Shown: piece by piece, positions 54,732 through 63,934 of the stretch
Layout: every line of letters begins with the position of its first letter
Position numbering within the stretch: the stretch's first letter is position 1
Source of the DNA: Desulfuromonas thiophila
Lineage (GTDB): Bacteria > Desulfobacterota > Desulfuromonadia > Desulfuromonadales > Desulfuromonadaceae
NCBI RefSeq assembly: GCF_900101955.1
Contig: NZ_FNAQ01000004.1
Span: forward strand, 1 to 64,000
DNA: 64,000 nucleotides
Direction: 5' to 3'
Position numbers and translations under genes: made by a program
The notes under the pieces: generated by a model
Told to the model about the DNA's origin: nothing
Seen by the model: the letters and a program-made list of their open reading frames with translations, nothing else
The model's database searches: none

Positions 54732-54828
54732 GCAACAACCTCCCCTGGCCCAGCAAGCGAGTAAAAAAACCTTGCAACCGCTGCCCTTACGGGCTCAAAA
54801 GCCCTGCAGGGACATCTCCAACCGTCCG

Positions 54829-55971
54829 TCAGAGTCGATGCAGCGGAAAGATGCGTCGCTCCAGAAACCGCAGGCAGGTATCCAGAGCCTGCTGGGCGCG
54901 ACAATAATCGTCGGGCGTCGCCAGATGCGGTGCATCGCGCAACGCCAGGGCACCGGGGGTAAACTGCCGTGCCAGGGGAACAAACGCCAACGGCAGGGCA
55001 TCGGCCACGGGAGCTCCGGTCATGGCTGCCCACAGCAGCGTCCAGGCGCGGGCAACATTGAGGCGATCGTAGCCGCCACCACCGACCGCCACCCAAGGCA
55101 GGCCCGTGGCCAGAAAGGCGCGGGCGGCATATTCCATCATGGCCGTCGTACACTCCAGCCGGGTCAGCGGATCGGTGCGCAAAAAATCAGCCCCCATCTG
55201 GGTGATCAGCAAATCGGGCCGATAGGCCGCAATCAACGGCAGTACCACCTTTTTGAACGCCTGTTCAAAGATCAAGTCATCGGAATGGGCTGCCAGGGGG
55301 ACGTTAATGCTGTAGCCGTAGCCGGCACCCTCACCCACCTCTTCAACAAAACCGGAATAGGGATAAAAATCCTTGCCGTTTTCATGAATGGAAATCGTCA
55401 GGACCTGAGCACTCTGATAAAAGGCTTCCTGAACGGCGTCACCGTGGTGACCATCAAGATCGACATAAACCACCCGCTTGCCAGCTGCCAGCAGCGGCTG
55501 CAGCGCCACCACCACATCATTCAGGTAACAGAAGCCGGACGCCCGGGCACTGTGGCTGTGATGCCAGCCGCCGGCCATACTGAAAGCCGCCCGACAACCC
55601 CCTTCGGTCACCTGGCGCAGCGCTTCGATGGTTCCGCCACACATTAGCCGCGCCCAGTCGTACAGTCCATGAAAAACCGGATTTTCAACATCGCCCAGAC
55701 CATAACGGAAGTTGGCCTGCGGTCCATCGGTCTGACTGAAGCGTTCCAGCGTATCAAGATAGTCCGGCCGGTGGAAAGCCTCCAGTTGTCGGCGGCTGGC
55801 ATAAGGAGGCGCCACCTGGATCGTACCGGGGAAATCAAGCAGACCGCAATGCCCCATCAGTTCATAGGTCAGTCGGTAACGTTCCACCTTGAACGGGTGA
55901 GCCTCACCATAGCTGTAGGCACTGAATTGGGGTGCGTAGACCAGGGCTCGTGGAGCAGACATCAGGACCAT
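54829..55971 (-). CDS. Histone-deacetylase-family protein (AcuC-like)
   Basis: 380 residues (ATG at 55962 is an alternative start). Arginase/deacetylase fold with all zinc and charge-relay residues: GWHHSHSARASGFCYLND, YVDLDGHHGDAVQEAF, SIHENG, and the catalytic Tyr loop VGGGGYDRLNVARAW. Bacterial members deacetylate proteins or small amines; AcuC removes acetyl groups from acetyl-CoA synthetase. No acetyltransferase or acs gene is adjacent, so the substrate is open. The 263 bp upstream, shared with the divergent yhbY, show nothing recognisable beyond promoter space. Confidence 0.9.
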   Translation of the reverse strand: MVLMSAPRALVYAPQFSAYSYGEAHPFKVERYRLTYELMGHCGLLDFPGTIQVAPPYASRRQLEAFHRPDYLDTLERFSQTDGPQANFRYGLGDVENPVFHGLYDWARLMCGGTIEALRQVTEGGCRAAFSMAGGWHHSHSARASGFCYLNDVVVALQPLLAAGKRVVYVDLDGHHGDAVQEAFYQSAQVLTISIHENGKDFYPYSGFVEEVGEGAGYGYSINVPLAAHSDDLIFEQAFKKVVLPLIAAYRPDLLITQMGADFLRTDPLTRLECTTAMMEYAARAFLATGLPWVAVGGGGYDRLNVARAWTLLWAAMTGAPVADALPLAFVPLARQFTPGALALRDAPHLATPDDYCRAQQALDTCLRFLERRIFPLHRL

Positions 55972-56234
55972 CCCGGCTGGAAAAATACCAAAAAACGGTG
56001 CCCCACTGCGGCATCAAAAAGCAAAGCTACAGGGTTGCCGTCAGCGGCGCTGGTTGTACCCTGCCAGGTTGCCAGCGGTCAAGTCAGAGGCGGTCGGCCA
56101 GCGGGTAAAAACTGCGACATTGCCATTTACCGCGCCAGAGGGTATAAGAAGCCCTCGCCGGCGGCAGCATCCACAGCCATCAGACGTCGGCTTCAAAAGC
56201 CTTACGAGGCGATTCGACAAGGAACAGGTGAACC

Positions 56235-56546
56235 GTGCAACCCCTGACAGGAAAACAGATCCGCCATCTGCGTGCCCTGGGCCACCATCTGCAACCGGTG
56301 GTGCTGATCGGCAAGGAAGAACTCAGCAGCAGGCTGCTTGGCAGCGTCGAGGAAGCCCTTGCCAGTCATGAATTAATCAAAATCAAGCTACAGGAAGGCT
56401 GCCTGACCGATCGGCGCGAGGTAGCATCCCAGCTGGCACAGGCCTGTAACGCCCAGCAGGTCCAGGTACTCGGCCGCACCATCCTGTTATATCGGCCATC
56501 GGACAAAAACCGCATCGAACTGCCGGCCGCCGGCCGGCAGCGCTGA
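56235..56546 (+). CDS. yhbY: CRM-domain RNA-binding protein YhbY
   Basis: 103 residues from GTG 56235 (AGGTG upstream). The single CRM domain is clear: LTGKQIRHLRALGHHLQPVVLIGK, the ELIKIKL strand and the GxxR-type QVLGRTILLYR. YhbY binds pre-50S ribosomal particles and helps their assembly. It lies 7 bp before rsmD, another ribosome maturation gene, as in many Deltaproteobacteria. Confidence 0.92.
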   Translation: MQPLTGKQIRHLRALGHHLQPVVLIGKEELSSRLLGSVEEALASHELIKIKLQEGCLTDRREVASQLAQACNAQQVQVLGRTILLYRPSDKNRIELPAAGRQR

Positions 56547-56553
56547 ACGTTCC

Positions 56554-57635
<1,082 letters not shown>

Positions 57636-57650
57636 AACGATCAGGTCCGC

Positions 57651-58376
57651 TTAGAGCATTCCCAGATAGCGGTGCATCTGACCAATGACGCGCACCTCCA
57701 CGCCCAGGCCGGCCACCACCGTCTGCATGGCAAGCAACTCGGCCGCCGACAGGCTGCAACGATGATCGAGGGTGCGCGGCTGCAGCACCAGGGTCGCCGC
57801 TGGCGCCCGTTGCACCACCAGCGCGGCGGCCTGCTCCAACTCCGTCGTCGCAGTGCCCGGACCGACCACCAGCTTGACCCAGCAACAGCGCTGCGCTGCC
57901 AACCGCAGGAACTCGTCATGAGCAGCCCAGGGGGTTGGCACACCGGTCTGCGACGCCAATTTGATATCCATCGCCACAAAATCGAGCCAGGGCAACAGTT
58001 CGGCCAGCGCCTGCGGCAAGGTACCGTTGGTTTCGAGCTGCACCGGCAGCAGTCCCCGCAGCTGCGGCAACCAGTCGCGCAGCAACGCCCCATGCAGCAA
58101 CGGCTCGCCACCGGTCAGCGCCAGGCTGTGATGGGCACCGGGAGCCTGCTGCAGCCAGTCACGGATCTGGCCCAGTACCATCGGCAGTGCCACCGGATTG
58201 GGCCAGAGAACAAACTGGCCACTGCCCGGCTGCTGTTCCACCCGACAATGCGCCGACGGCGCAAAATCGGTATCACAGTACGCACAACACAGATTGCAGC
58301 CAGCAAGGCGCAGGAAGATCTGGCGACAACCGATCAGCAGGCCCTCGCCCTGCACGGACGAAAAAAGTTCCAGCAC
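57651..58376 (-). CDS. queE: 7-carboxy-7-deazaguanine synthase (radical SAM)
   Basis: 241 residues from GTG 58376, chosen because the family starts shortly before the E-x-F-x-S-x-QGEG motif (VLELFSSVQGEG). A GTG at 58418 overlapping queD is an alternative. Radical-SAM cluster motif CNLCCAYCDTD (C-x3-C-x2-C) and ALTGGEPLLH follow. It converts carboxytetrahydropterin to CDG on the way to queuosine. The preceding gene is queD. Other que genes are not in the window. Confidence 0.9.
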   Translation of the reverse strand: MLELFSSVQGEGLLIGCRQIFLRLAGCNLCCAYCDTDFAPSAHCRVEQQPGSGQFVLWPNPVALPMVLGQIRDWLQQAPGAHHSLALTGGEPLLHGALLRDWLPQLRGLLPVQLETNGTLPQALAELLPWLDFVAMDIKLASQTGVPTPWAAHDEFLRLAAQRCCWVKLVVGPGTATTELEQAAALVVQRAPAATLVLQPRTLDHRCSLSAAELLAMQTVVAGLGVEVRVIGQMHRYLGML

Positions 58377-58395
58377 TGGCGCCCCAGCGCCGGTT

Positions 58396-58767
58396 TCAGG
58401 TAAGGCTGTAGCTGGCACAGGCCTGATCCGATTCCCACACGGTAACCACCTCAACAGCAACATTGGCGCTATTAAGACAGGCGGATAACTGACCAAACAG
58501 GTAGCAGGCAATATTCTCCGACGAAGGACTCAGCTGGTTGAAGGGTTCCAATTCATTGAGATACTTGTGATCAAGCTGCGCCAGCACCTCCTTGGTGCGG
58601 GCCTTGAGAATCTTAAAATCGATTCCCAACCCGGCCTGATCGAGTTCCTGAGCACAGACCGTCACCTCGACCTTCCAGTTATGGCCATGCAGGTGTTCGC
58701 AATCGCCCTCGTAATGCATCAGGTTGTGAGCAGCAGCAAAATGGGTAAATATCTTCAGACGATACAT
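58396..58767 (-). CDS. queD: 6-carboxy-5,6,7,8-tetrahydropterin synthase
   Basis: 123 residues from ATG 58767 (AAAGGA upstream). Zinc ligands are visible in FAAAHNL and HLHGHNWKVEV; LDHKYLNEL and the C-terminal VWESDQACASY carry the catalytic Asp/His and Glu. It is a 6-pyruvoyltetrahydropterin synthase homologue acting before QueE in queuosine synthesis. It lies 27 bp after yacG and 19 bp before queE. Confidence 0.92.
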   Translation of the reverse strand: MYRLKIFTHFAAAHNLMHYEGDCEHLHGHNWKVEVTVCAQELDQAGLGIDFKILKARTKEVLAQLDHKYLNELEPFNQLSPSSENIACYLFGQLSACLNSANVAVEVVTVWESDQACASYSLT

Positions 58768-58794
58768 CAGCTTTTCCTTTATAAACAAACGAAA

Positions 58795-58968
58795 TCAGGG
58801 CTCTTCTTCCTCTTCTTCAATCGGGCTTGCGGCGGCCCCGGCAATGCGATAGTCGCCCGCCGCCCAGTTCCCTAGATCCAGCAGACGACAGCGCTCGCTG
58901 CAAAAGGGGCGCCACGGGTTATCCTGCCACAGACAGGATATGCCACAGATTGGACAACGAACCTTCAA
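58795..58968 (-). CDS. yacG: DNA gyrase inhibitor YacG
   Basis: 57 residues from TTG 58968, which has AAGGAG 9 nt ahead; the longer frame from 59040 would overlap the divergent gene and is not conserved. The zinc motif is complete: C-PI-C, then C-SER-C in [19 protein letters not shown]. The tail is strongly acidic (EEEEEE). YacG binds GyrB and prevents DNA binding by gyrase. It is divergent from the next gene, with 64 bp between starts. Confidence 0.88.
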   Translation of the reverse strand: MKVRCPICGISCLWQDNPWRPFCSERCRLLDLGNWAAGDYRIAGAAASPIEEEEEEP

Positions 58969-59032
58969 AACGTTATTCTCCTTAGAAACTCGCCGGTCTG
59001 ACCGGCTTCTCAGCCACAGGAGTTCATCCGCC

Positions 59033-59530
59033 ATGCTCAACCCCCAGCTGCTCGATCCACAACTCTACCAAATCGATAGTCTGACCGATGAAATTCGTGC
59101 TGACCAGAACTGTGCCACCCTGCTGCGGCAGATTCATCAGCAGCTATTGCAACAGGGCGAGTCTCCACTGCAGGCCGGACTGCTGGCACGCGGCGCCGAT
59201 TATTTTCTGCGCGACTTCCTCATCGGCCATCGACGGCAGAACATCCTCTGCCCACCCGCCGAGGCTGTCTGGCAGTTCGGCGGCCACTGGTATATCATCC
59301 AGAACCTGGAACCCGATCTCGATATCCTGATGGACATTCTGTCCGGCGTAGCCACGTTTTACCGCCTGTTACACGAACAGTTCCCTCTGCCACCCGCCAC
59401 GTTGGAACGGCTACTGCAGGACTGCCACCAGCGGGACATTTATGCCTGTCGGCTCGAACAATTCTGGGGGCTGGCACCTGACGGCTACGACAAATGGCGG
59501 CAGGACTGCCCGCTGCCGCCCCTCAATTGA
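59033..59530 (+). CDS. Unknown soluble protein
   Basis: 165 residues from ATG 59033 (CAGGAG 10 nt ahead). I do not recognise it. It is predicted helical and soluble, with conserved-looking segments [37 protein letters not shown] and [22 protein letters not shown]. No signal peptide or catalytic motif is seen. It lies 12 bp before the cation efflux gene on the same strand, so the two may be cotranscribed. Confidence 0.65.
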   Translation: MLNPQLLDPQLYQIDSLTDEIRADQNCATLLRQIHQQLLQQGESPLQAGLLARGADYFLRDFLIGHRRQNILCPPAEAVWQFGGHWYIIQNLEPDLDILMDILSGVATFYRLLHEQFPLPPATLERLLQDCHQRDIYACRLEQFWGLAPDGYDKWRQDCPLPPLN

Positions 59531-59542
59531 CGGATCGCCAAG

Positions 59543-60523
59543 GTGTCCCCCTTAACATCGAGCCGCCGCTGCCCGGCGATACAGGCGACCAGCCTGGCCA
59601 TCCTGATCTCCGGTCTGCTGGCGCTGGTCAAGGGCGCCATCGGCCTGACCAGCGGTTCACTGGCCCTGCTGTCATCGGCGATAGACTCCTGTCTCGATCT
59701 GTTGCTGTCGTTATGTAACTACCTGGCCCTGCGTCAATCCCGCAAACCGGCCGACGCCCGCCATCCCTACGGTCATGGCAAATTCGAAACCCTGGCCACC
59801 TTTGGCCAGAGTCTGGTAATCGGCGCCACCGGTCTGGCCATCATGACCGAGGCCGGAAAACGCCTGTACCAGCCACCGATGATGCTCGACAACCAGTGGC
59901 TCAACATCGGACTGGCCGTTCTGACGTTAAACCTGGTAGCCGCAGCCCTGCTCAGCCGACACCTTCGCCGCGTTGGTCACCAACTGGAATCCTCCGCCCT
60001 GCAAGCCGACGCCCTGCATTACGCTACCGATGTCTACAGCAATCTGGCCCTGCTGATCGGCCTGAGCTGCGCCCAACTGTTTGATCTGGCCTGGATGGAC
60101 CCGCTGCTGTCCCTGCTGGTGGGTGGCTATATCCTTCGAGCGGCCTGGCCGCTACTGCGCGGCTGCCTCGACGAATTTCTCGATGTACGCCTGCCGGAGG
60201 ATCAACTGCAGCAGGTACGGCGCTGCATTGAAGGATTCCGGCCGCGCATCACCGGCTATCATCACCTGCGCAGCCGGCGCACCGGGCGCCGCAAGATGAT
60301 CGATTTCCACCTCAATGTCTGTCGCTTCAAGACCATTCAGGAGGCCCACGATCTGGCCGACCAGATTGAACGGGCCATTCAGCGACAGCTGCCCATGGCT
60401 GATGTCACCATCCATGTCGAACCAACTGACTGCGCCCAGTGCGGCCAGTGCGCTGATTGCCAGCTGACCTGTGAGCGGCGCTCAAGAACCGGGACGGGAG
60501 GCTGCGTGGCCCGCGACTGGTGA
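59543..60523 (+). CDS. Cation diffusion facilitator with Cys-rich C-terminal tail
   Basis: 326 residues from GTG 59543; the ribosome site is weak (AAGG). Membrane segments of the CDF family carry the metal site SSAIDSCLDLLLS (S-x3-D) in TM2 and HYATDVYSN (H-x3-D) in TM5; HPYGHGKFETLA is the typical loop. A cytoplasmic ferredoxin-like domain follows. At 297-310 a unit C-x2-C-x2-C-x2-C-x3-C extends past the normal end of the family. CDF proteins export Zn, Fe, Mn, Co or similar ions in exchange for protons. The Ser in TM2 in place of Asp is unusual, since most exporters have D-x3-D or H-x3-D. Confidence 0.85.
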   Translation: MSPLTSSRRCPAIQATSLAILISGLLALVKGAIGLTSGSLALLSSAIDSCLDLLLSLCNYLALRQSRKPADARHPYGHGKFETLATFGQSLVIGATGLAIMTEAGKRLYQPPMMLDNQWLNIGLAVLTLNLVAAALLSRHLRRVGHQLESSALQADALHYATDVYSNLALLIGLSCAQLFDLAWMDPLLSLLVGGYILRAAWPLLRGCLDEFLDVRLPEDQLQQVRRCIEGFRPRITGYHHLRSRRTGRRKMIDFHLNVCRFKTIQEAHDLADQIERAIQRQLPMADVTIHVEPTDCAQCGQCADCQLTCERRSRTGTGGCVARDW

Positions 60524-60549
60524 TCGTCCCAGGGTCTGCGCAGCCAGGG

Positions 60550-61641
60550 CTAACGTCCCAGCATAATGCCGAGTTTTTCTGCCGCCCGCACCATATCCCC
60601 ATCAGGATCAACCAGATTGAGCTGCCCGACCGCCTCGGCGATAGGCGTGGCCAGCACCTCACGACCGCGCAGCGCCACCATTTGGCCGTAGCGTCCTTCA
60701 GCGATCAGGTCGACCGCCTTGACACCAAAGCGGGTACCGAGAATGCGATCAAAAGGCGTCGGCGAGCCGCCGCGTTGGACATGGCCCAACACCACGGTGC
60801 GGACCTCCATATCGAGACAATGGGTCAGTTGATCGGCCACGGCATGGGCGATACCGCCAAGGCGCGGCACGCCACAACAGCTCTGGTCGGCACTGACCTG
60901 CAGAACCTGCTGACCATCACGCGCAAAGGCGCCTTCGGCCACCACCACGATGGAAAAACGGCTGCCGCCTGCCCGCCGGCGTTGGATGGCGGCACAGATC
61001 TTCTCGATATCGTAGGGGATCTCCGGCAGCAAAATCACGTCGGCGCCACCCGCCAAGCCTGATTCCAGCGCAATCCAGCCGGCATCGCGCCCCATCACCT
61101 CCACCACCATCACCCGCTGATGGCTCTCAGCCGTGGTATGCAGGCGATCAAGCGCCTCCGTCACCACACTGACTGCCGTGTTATAACCAAAGGTCACATC
61201 GGTAGCCCGCAGATCGTTATCAATGGTCTTGGGCACACCAACCACCTGCAATCCGAGTTCGTGCAGACGCTGGGCAATCTTGAGGGTGCCGTCACCGCCC
61301 ACCGCCACCAGCGCCTCGGCACCCAGGGCACGAAAATTGTCCACCACCTGCTGCGACACATCGCGAAACACCGTCTGGCCATTTTCCTGCACCGGATAAC
61401 TCAGCGGATTGCCACGATTACTGGTACCGAGTAAGGTTCCTCCCAGCTGCAGGACACCACGGACAGCTGCCAGATCAAGCTCGCGCACCCGCGGTCCATT
61501 GAGCAGGCCGTCAAAACCATCCTCGATGCCCAGCACCCGGAAACCATAGGTCTTGATCGCTGAACGAACCACGCCGCGAATCACCGCGTTAAGCCCAGGG
61601 CAATCGCCGCCACCGGTCAGAATGGCAATGGTTTTGGCCAT
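60550..61641 (-). CDS. pfkA: 6-phosphofructokinase, ATP/PPi type unresolved
   Basis: 363 residues. It phosphorylates fructose 6-phosphate, with motifs LTGGGDCPGLNAVIRG, GGDGTL (115-120), PKTIDND (137-143) and MGRDAGWIALESG. The nucleotide-site Gly of ATP enzymes is kept (GGDG), but the PKTIDND Lys is the residue of PPi-linked enzymes; this mixture is the mark of group III PFKs, which include both types. Length fits that group. It is convergent with the CDF gene and follows exbD on the same strand by 26 bp. Confidence 0.9.
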   Translation of the reverse strand: MAKTIAILTGGGDCPGLNAVIRGVVRSAIKTYGFRVLGIEDGFDGLLNGPRVRELDLAAVRGVLQLGGTLLGTSNRGNPLSYPVQENGQTVFRDVSQQVVDNFRALGAEALVAVGGDGTLKIAQRLHELGLQVVGVPKTIDNDLRATDVTFGYNTAVSVVTEALDRLHTTAESHQRVMVVEVMGRDAGWIALESGLAGGADVILLPEIPYDIEKICAAIQRRRAGGSRFSIVVVAEGAFARDGQQVLQVSADQSCCGVPRLGGIAHAVADQLTHCLDMEVRTVVLGHVQRGGSPTPFDRILGTRFGVKAVDLIAEGRYGQMVALRGREVLATPIAEAVGQLNLVDPDGDMVRAAEKLGIMLGR

Positions 61642-61667
61642 GAAACCCTCCTTCGTCTAAGACCGGC

Positions 61668-62090
61668 TCAGCGGCCGGTTCCGTTATCCCCTGTCTGGGT
61701 GGCGATAGCCAGATCGGTCAGTCCCGCCTGGCGGGCTGCATCCATGATAGCCACCACCTGACCATGACGCGCCTGACGATCCGCCAGTAAAACAATCGCC
61801 GGGCGCGGCTGCTGACGCCCGAAATGGCGCAGTCGTTCCAGCAATTCAGCCTGCGACAACGCCACATCATCCAGTCGAAGCTGCCCCCTGTCGGTCAGAT
61901 AAATCCGCACCTCGCGCGGCGCGGCAACAGAGGCGGTGTCCGAAGCCTGCGGCAGGTTGATGCCAATGCTGCCACGATCGAGGAAGGTCGTCGACACCAT
62001 GAAAAAGATCAGCAGCAGGAACACCACATCGACCATCGAGGTCAGTTCGATGCGAATTTCCTCCCGCCGTTTTTTACGTCCGAATGCCAT
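61668..62090 (-). CDS. exbD: ExbD/TolR-family biopolymer transport protein
   Basis: 140 residues from ATG 62090. A short basic N-terminus, one membrane helix carrying the functional Asp (ELTSMVDVVFLLLIFFMVSTTF), and a periplasmic domain with DRQARHGQVVAIMDAARQAGL. With the preceding ExbB-type gene (13 bp upstream) it forms the proton-driven motor that energises TonB or Tol. No tonB or tolA lies next to it. Confidence 0.92.
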   Translation of the reverse strand: MAFGRKKRREEIRIELTSMVDVVFLLLIFFMVSTTFLDRGSIGINLPQASDTASVAAPREVRIYLTDRGQLRLDDVALSQAELLERLRHFGRQQPRPAIVLLADRQARHGQVVAIMDAARQAGLTDLAIATQTGDNGTGR

Positions 62091-62103
62091 GCCCCGGATT
62101 CCG

Positions 62104-62721
62104 TCAGGCCGGCTCGGACAAATCGTCCGCCAGACGATCCACCAGCCGCAAGGAGTAATCCTCAAAATCGGCGGCAATACGATCCGCCCGGCTGGTCAGA
62201 TACTTGTGCAGCAATATCACCGGAATCGCCACACTCAACCCGGTAGCTGTGGTGATCAGCGCTTCGGAAATGCCGCCACCCAGGGTTTCCGGGGTACCAA
62301 CACCCTTGAGCGATAACTCGGTGAAGGCGCGGATCATGCCCAGAACGGTTCCCAGCAGACCCAGCAACGGGCTGATGGCGGCAATGGTTCCCAGCAGACC
62401 GAGATAACGTTCCAGTTCGGCCATGCGGCGCGACCCCACCTCTTCAACCAGCGTCTTAAGCCGTTCACGGCTGCGACCGGCTGCCTGCAAGGCCACCAGA
62501 AAGATATCGGACAGCAGAAACGGCCGTCCGGCGCAAAGGGCCCGCGCTTCGGTCAGATGCCGTTCCAGCACCATACGATCGACCTCGGCATACAGGCGGC
62601 GGCCACGCCGTTGCAACAGGACATAAGTCAGCAACCGTTCAAAAAATATGGCCAGGGCCAGCACCGAACATAACAGGATCGGGTACATCAGGGGGCCGCC
62701 CTTATGAAACAGTTCCAACAT
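62104..62721 (-). CDS. exbB: MotA/TolQ/ExbB proton channel family protein
   Basis: 205 residues from ATG 62721 (AGGA about 9 nt ahead). Three membrane segments: GGPLMYPILLCSVLALAIFFERLL near the N-terminus, then the pair with LGLLGTIAAISPLLGLLGTVLGMI and GISEALITTATGLSVAIPVILL, which carry the conserved Thr and Pro of the family. It pairs with ExbD directly downstream. Confidence 0.92.
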   Translation of the reverse strand: MLELFHKGGPLMYPILLCSVLALAIFFERLLTYVLLQRRGRRLYAEVDRMVLERHLTEARALCAGRPFLLSDIFLVALQAAGRSRERLKTLVEEVGSRRMAELERYLGLLGTIAAISPLLGLLGTVLGMIRAFTELSLKGVGTPETLGGGISEALITTATGLSVAIPVILLHKYLTSRADRIAADFEDYSLRLVDRLADDLSEPA

Positions 62722-62738
62722 TCGTGGCAATCCTTATC

Positions 62739-63281
62739 TCAGGCCGGACGATCAGCGTTGTGAGCTCCAGCCGATGGCCTGTCGTCGTCAACAGGCGGCT
62801 CATCGACCGGTCCAGCCGGCAGTTCAATGACTGGTGCCGAGCGGGAGGGTTCCTCATCCGGCAGAAACTCGGCATCCGCTACCGGGTTCTGCTCATCAGC
62901 GGCCGGCGACAGGGCCTCAGCAGCTGGGCGAACCTCCGGGACCGGCCGCTGCGCCTCAGCGACCGGTGCAGCGGCTGCCTTTACTGTCGACGCTGGCGGA
63001 GCACTCGGCTGCGATTGCGGAGGGCTGCCGGCAGATTCCTTCTTCGGGGCAGTCCCGGCCTGACGCAGCTGCCGTTTGAGCTGGAGGATCTTCAGGCTGC
63101 TGGCGAAGGAAGCCGCGATCATGCCGAGAATAAAGGTACTGACCAGCAGCAGAAACAGCGGAATCTCCGGCGTCAGATAGGTATGGAACTTCACCGTCAC
63201 CGGCAGCGGGTTATCCAGACTGAATTTGAAGACCAATGCCAATCCCACCAGGGCCAGCAGCATTTTGACGAATTTCATCAT
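62739..63281 (-). CDS. LapA-domain membrane protein with long Pro/Ala/Glu tail
   Basis: 180 residues. Two N-terminal membrane helices (about 5-20 and 40-62) with the LapA/DUF1049 pattern (NPLPVTVKFHTYLTPEIPLFLLLVSTFILGMI), a basic helix (SSLKILQLKRQLRQ), and then a disordered tail of more than 100 residues rich in Ala, Pro and acidic residues. LapA homologues are inner-membrane proteins associated with lipopolysaccharide assembly in E. coli. The tail is longer than usual. It is followed 17 bp on by exbB. Confidence 0.75.
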   Translation of the reverse strand: MMKFVKMLLALVGLALVFKFSLDNPLPVTVKFHTYLTPEIPLFLLLVSTFILGMIAASFASSLKILQLKRQLRQAGTAPKKESAGSPPQSQPSAPPASTVKAAAAPVAEAQRPVPEVRPAAEALSPAADEQNPVADAEFLPDEEPSRSAPVIELPAGPVDEPPVDDDRPSAGAHNADRPA

Positions 63282-63348
63282 CCCCCTCCGATCGCGCTAA
63301 GGCTTGCATAAAAAGGCTGACGCCCGCCACAGGCGCAGCCCGAGAACG

Positions 63349-63855
63349 TTAGACGATTTGCTGGCAGGCGTCAATGTCGATCACCTCGGCCCGGACGTCC
63401 TGATCCCCCAGATACAGCAGGGCAGCGCTGCGACGCATGGCACCGCGGCCAGCCGTCAGACTGCCGGGATTGAGCAGCAGCAACGATCCGATGCGACGAC
63501 AGAGCGGCACATGGCTGTGACCAAATACCAGCACATCGATGGTCTGATCGGCAAAGACCTGCAACACCCGCTGCTCCAGCCCGGCGGGCGGGCCCCAGCC
63601 ATGGACCAGGCCAATACGCCAGCGACCGAAGCGCAGAAGACGGCGGGTTGGCAGGTCGGAGCCAGAATCGCAGTTTCCGGCGACAGCATACAGTGGCAAC
63701 GGCGCGAACAGCAGCGCCGCATCGGGAGTCACCAGGTCGCCGGCATGAAGCACCGCGTCTGCCGTGGCAAAAGGGCCGGTCAACAGATTCCCGACCAGTT
63801 CCCGTCCGTCTGCCACGGTGCGCCAGTGGCTGTCCGATACCACCGCCAGTTTCAT
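63349..63855 (-). CDS. YfcE-like metallophosphoesterase
   Basis: 168 residues from ATG 63855 (MKLAVVSDSH). Calcineurin-like phosphoesterase motifs are complete: SDSH, LHAGDLV, GNCD, VHGWG and FGHSHVP, followed by NPGS. The MJ0936/YfcE family hydrolyses phosphodiesters with two metal ions; the physiological substrate is unknown. It precedes the LapA-like gene by 67 bp. Confidence 0.88.
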   Translation of the reverse strand: MKLAVVSDSHWRTVADGRELVGNLLTGPFATADAVLHAGDLVTPDAALLFAPLPLYAVAGNCDSGSDLPTRRLLRFGRWRIGLVHGWGPPAGLEQRVLQVFADQTIDVLVFGHSHVPLCRRIGSLLLLNPGSLTAGRGAMRRSAALLYLGDQDVRAEVIDIDACQQIV

Positions 63856-63889
63856 CACCACCTCGGACACACATGACCGCTCCAAAGAA

Positions 63890-63913
63890 CAAAAGCGCCG
63901 CGGACGGCGCTTT
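63890..63913 (-). terminator. Terminator of the gene at the right edge
   Basis: AAAGCGCCG pairs with CGGCGCTTT (63892-63900 with 63905-63913) around a 4-nt loop and is followed by TTTG on the minus strand. It separates the edge gene from the phosphoesterase. Confidence 0.7.
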
Positions 63914-63934
63914 CGGGAACGGCAGTAAAAATCA

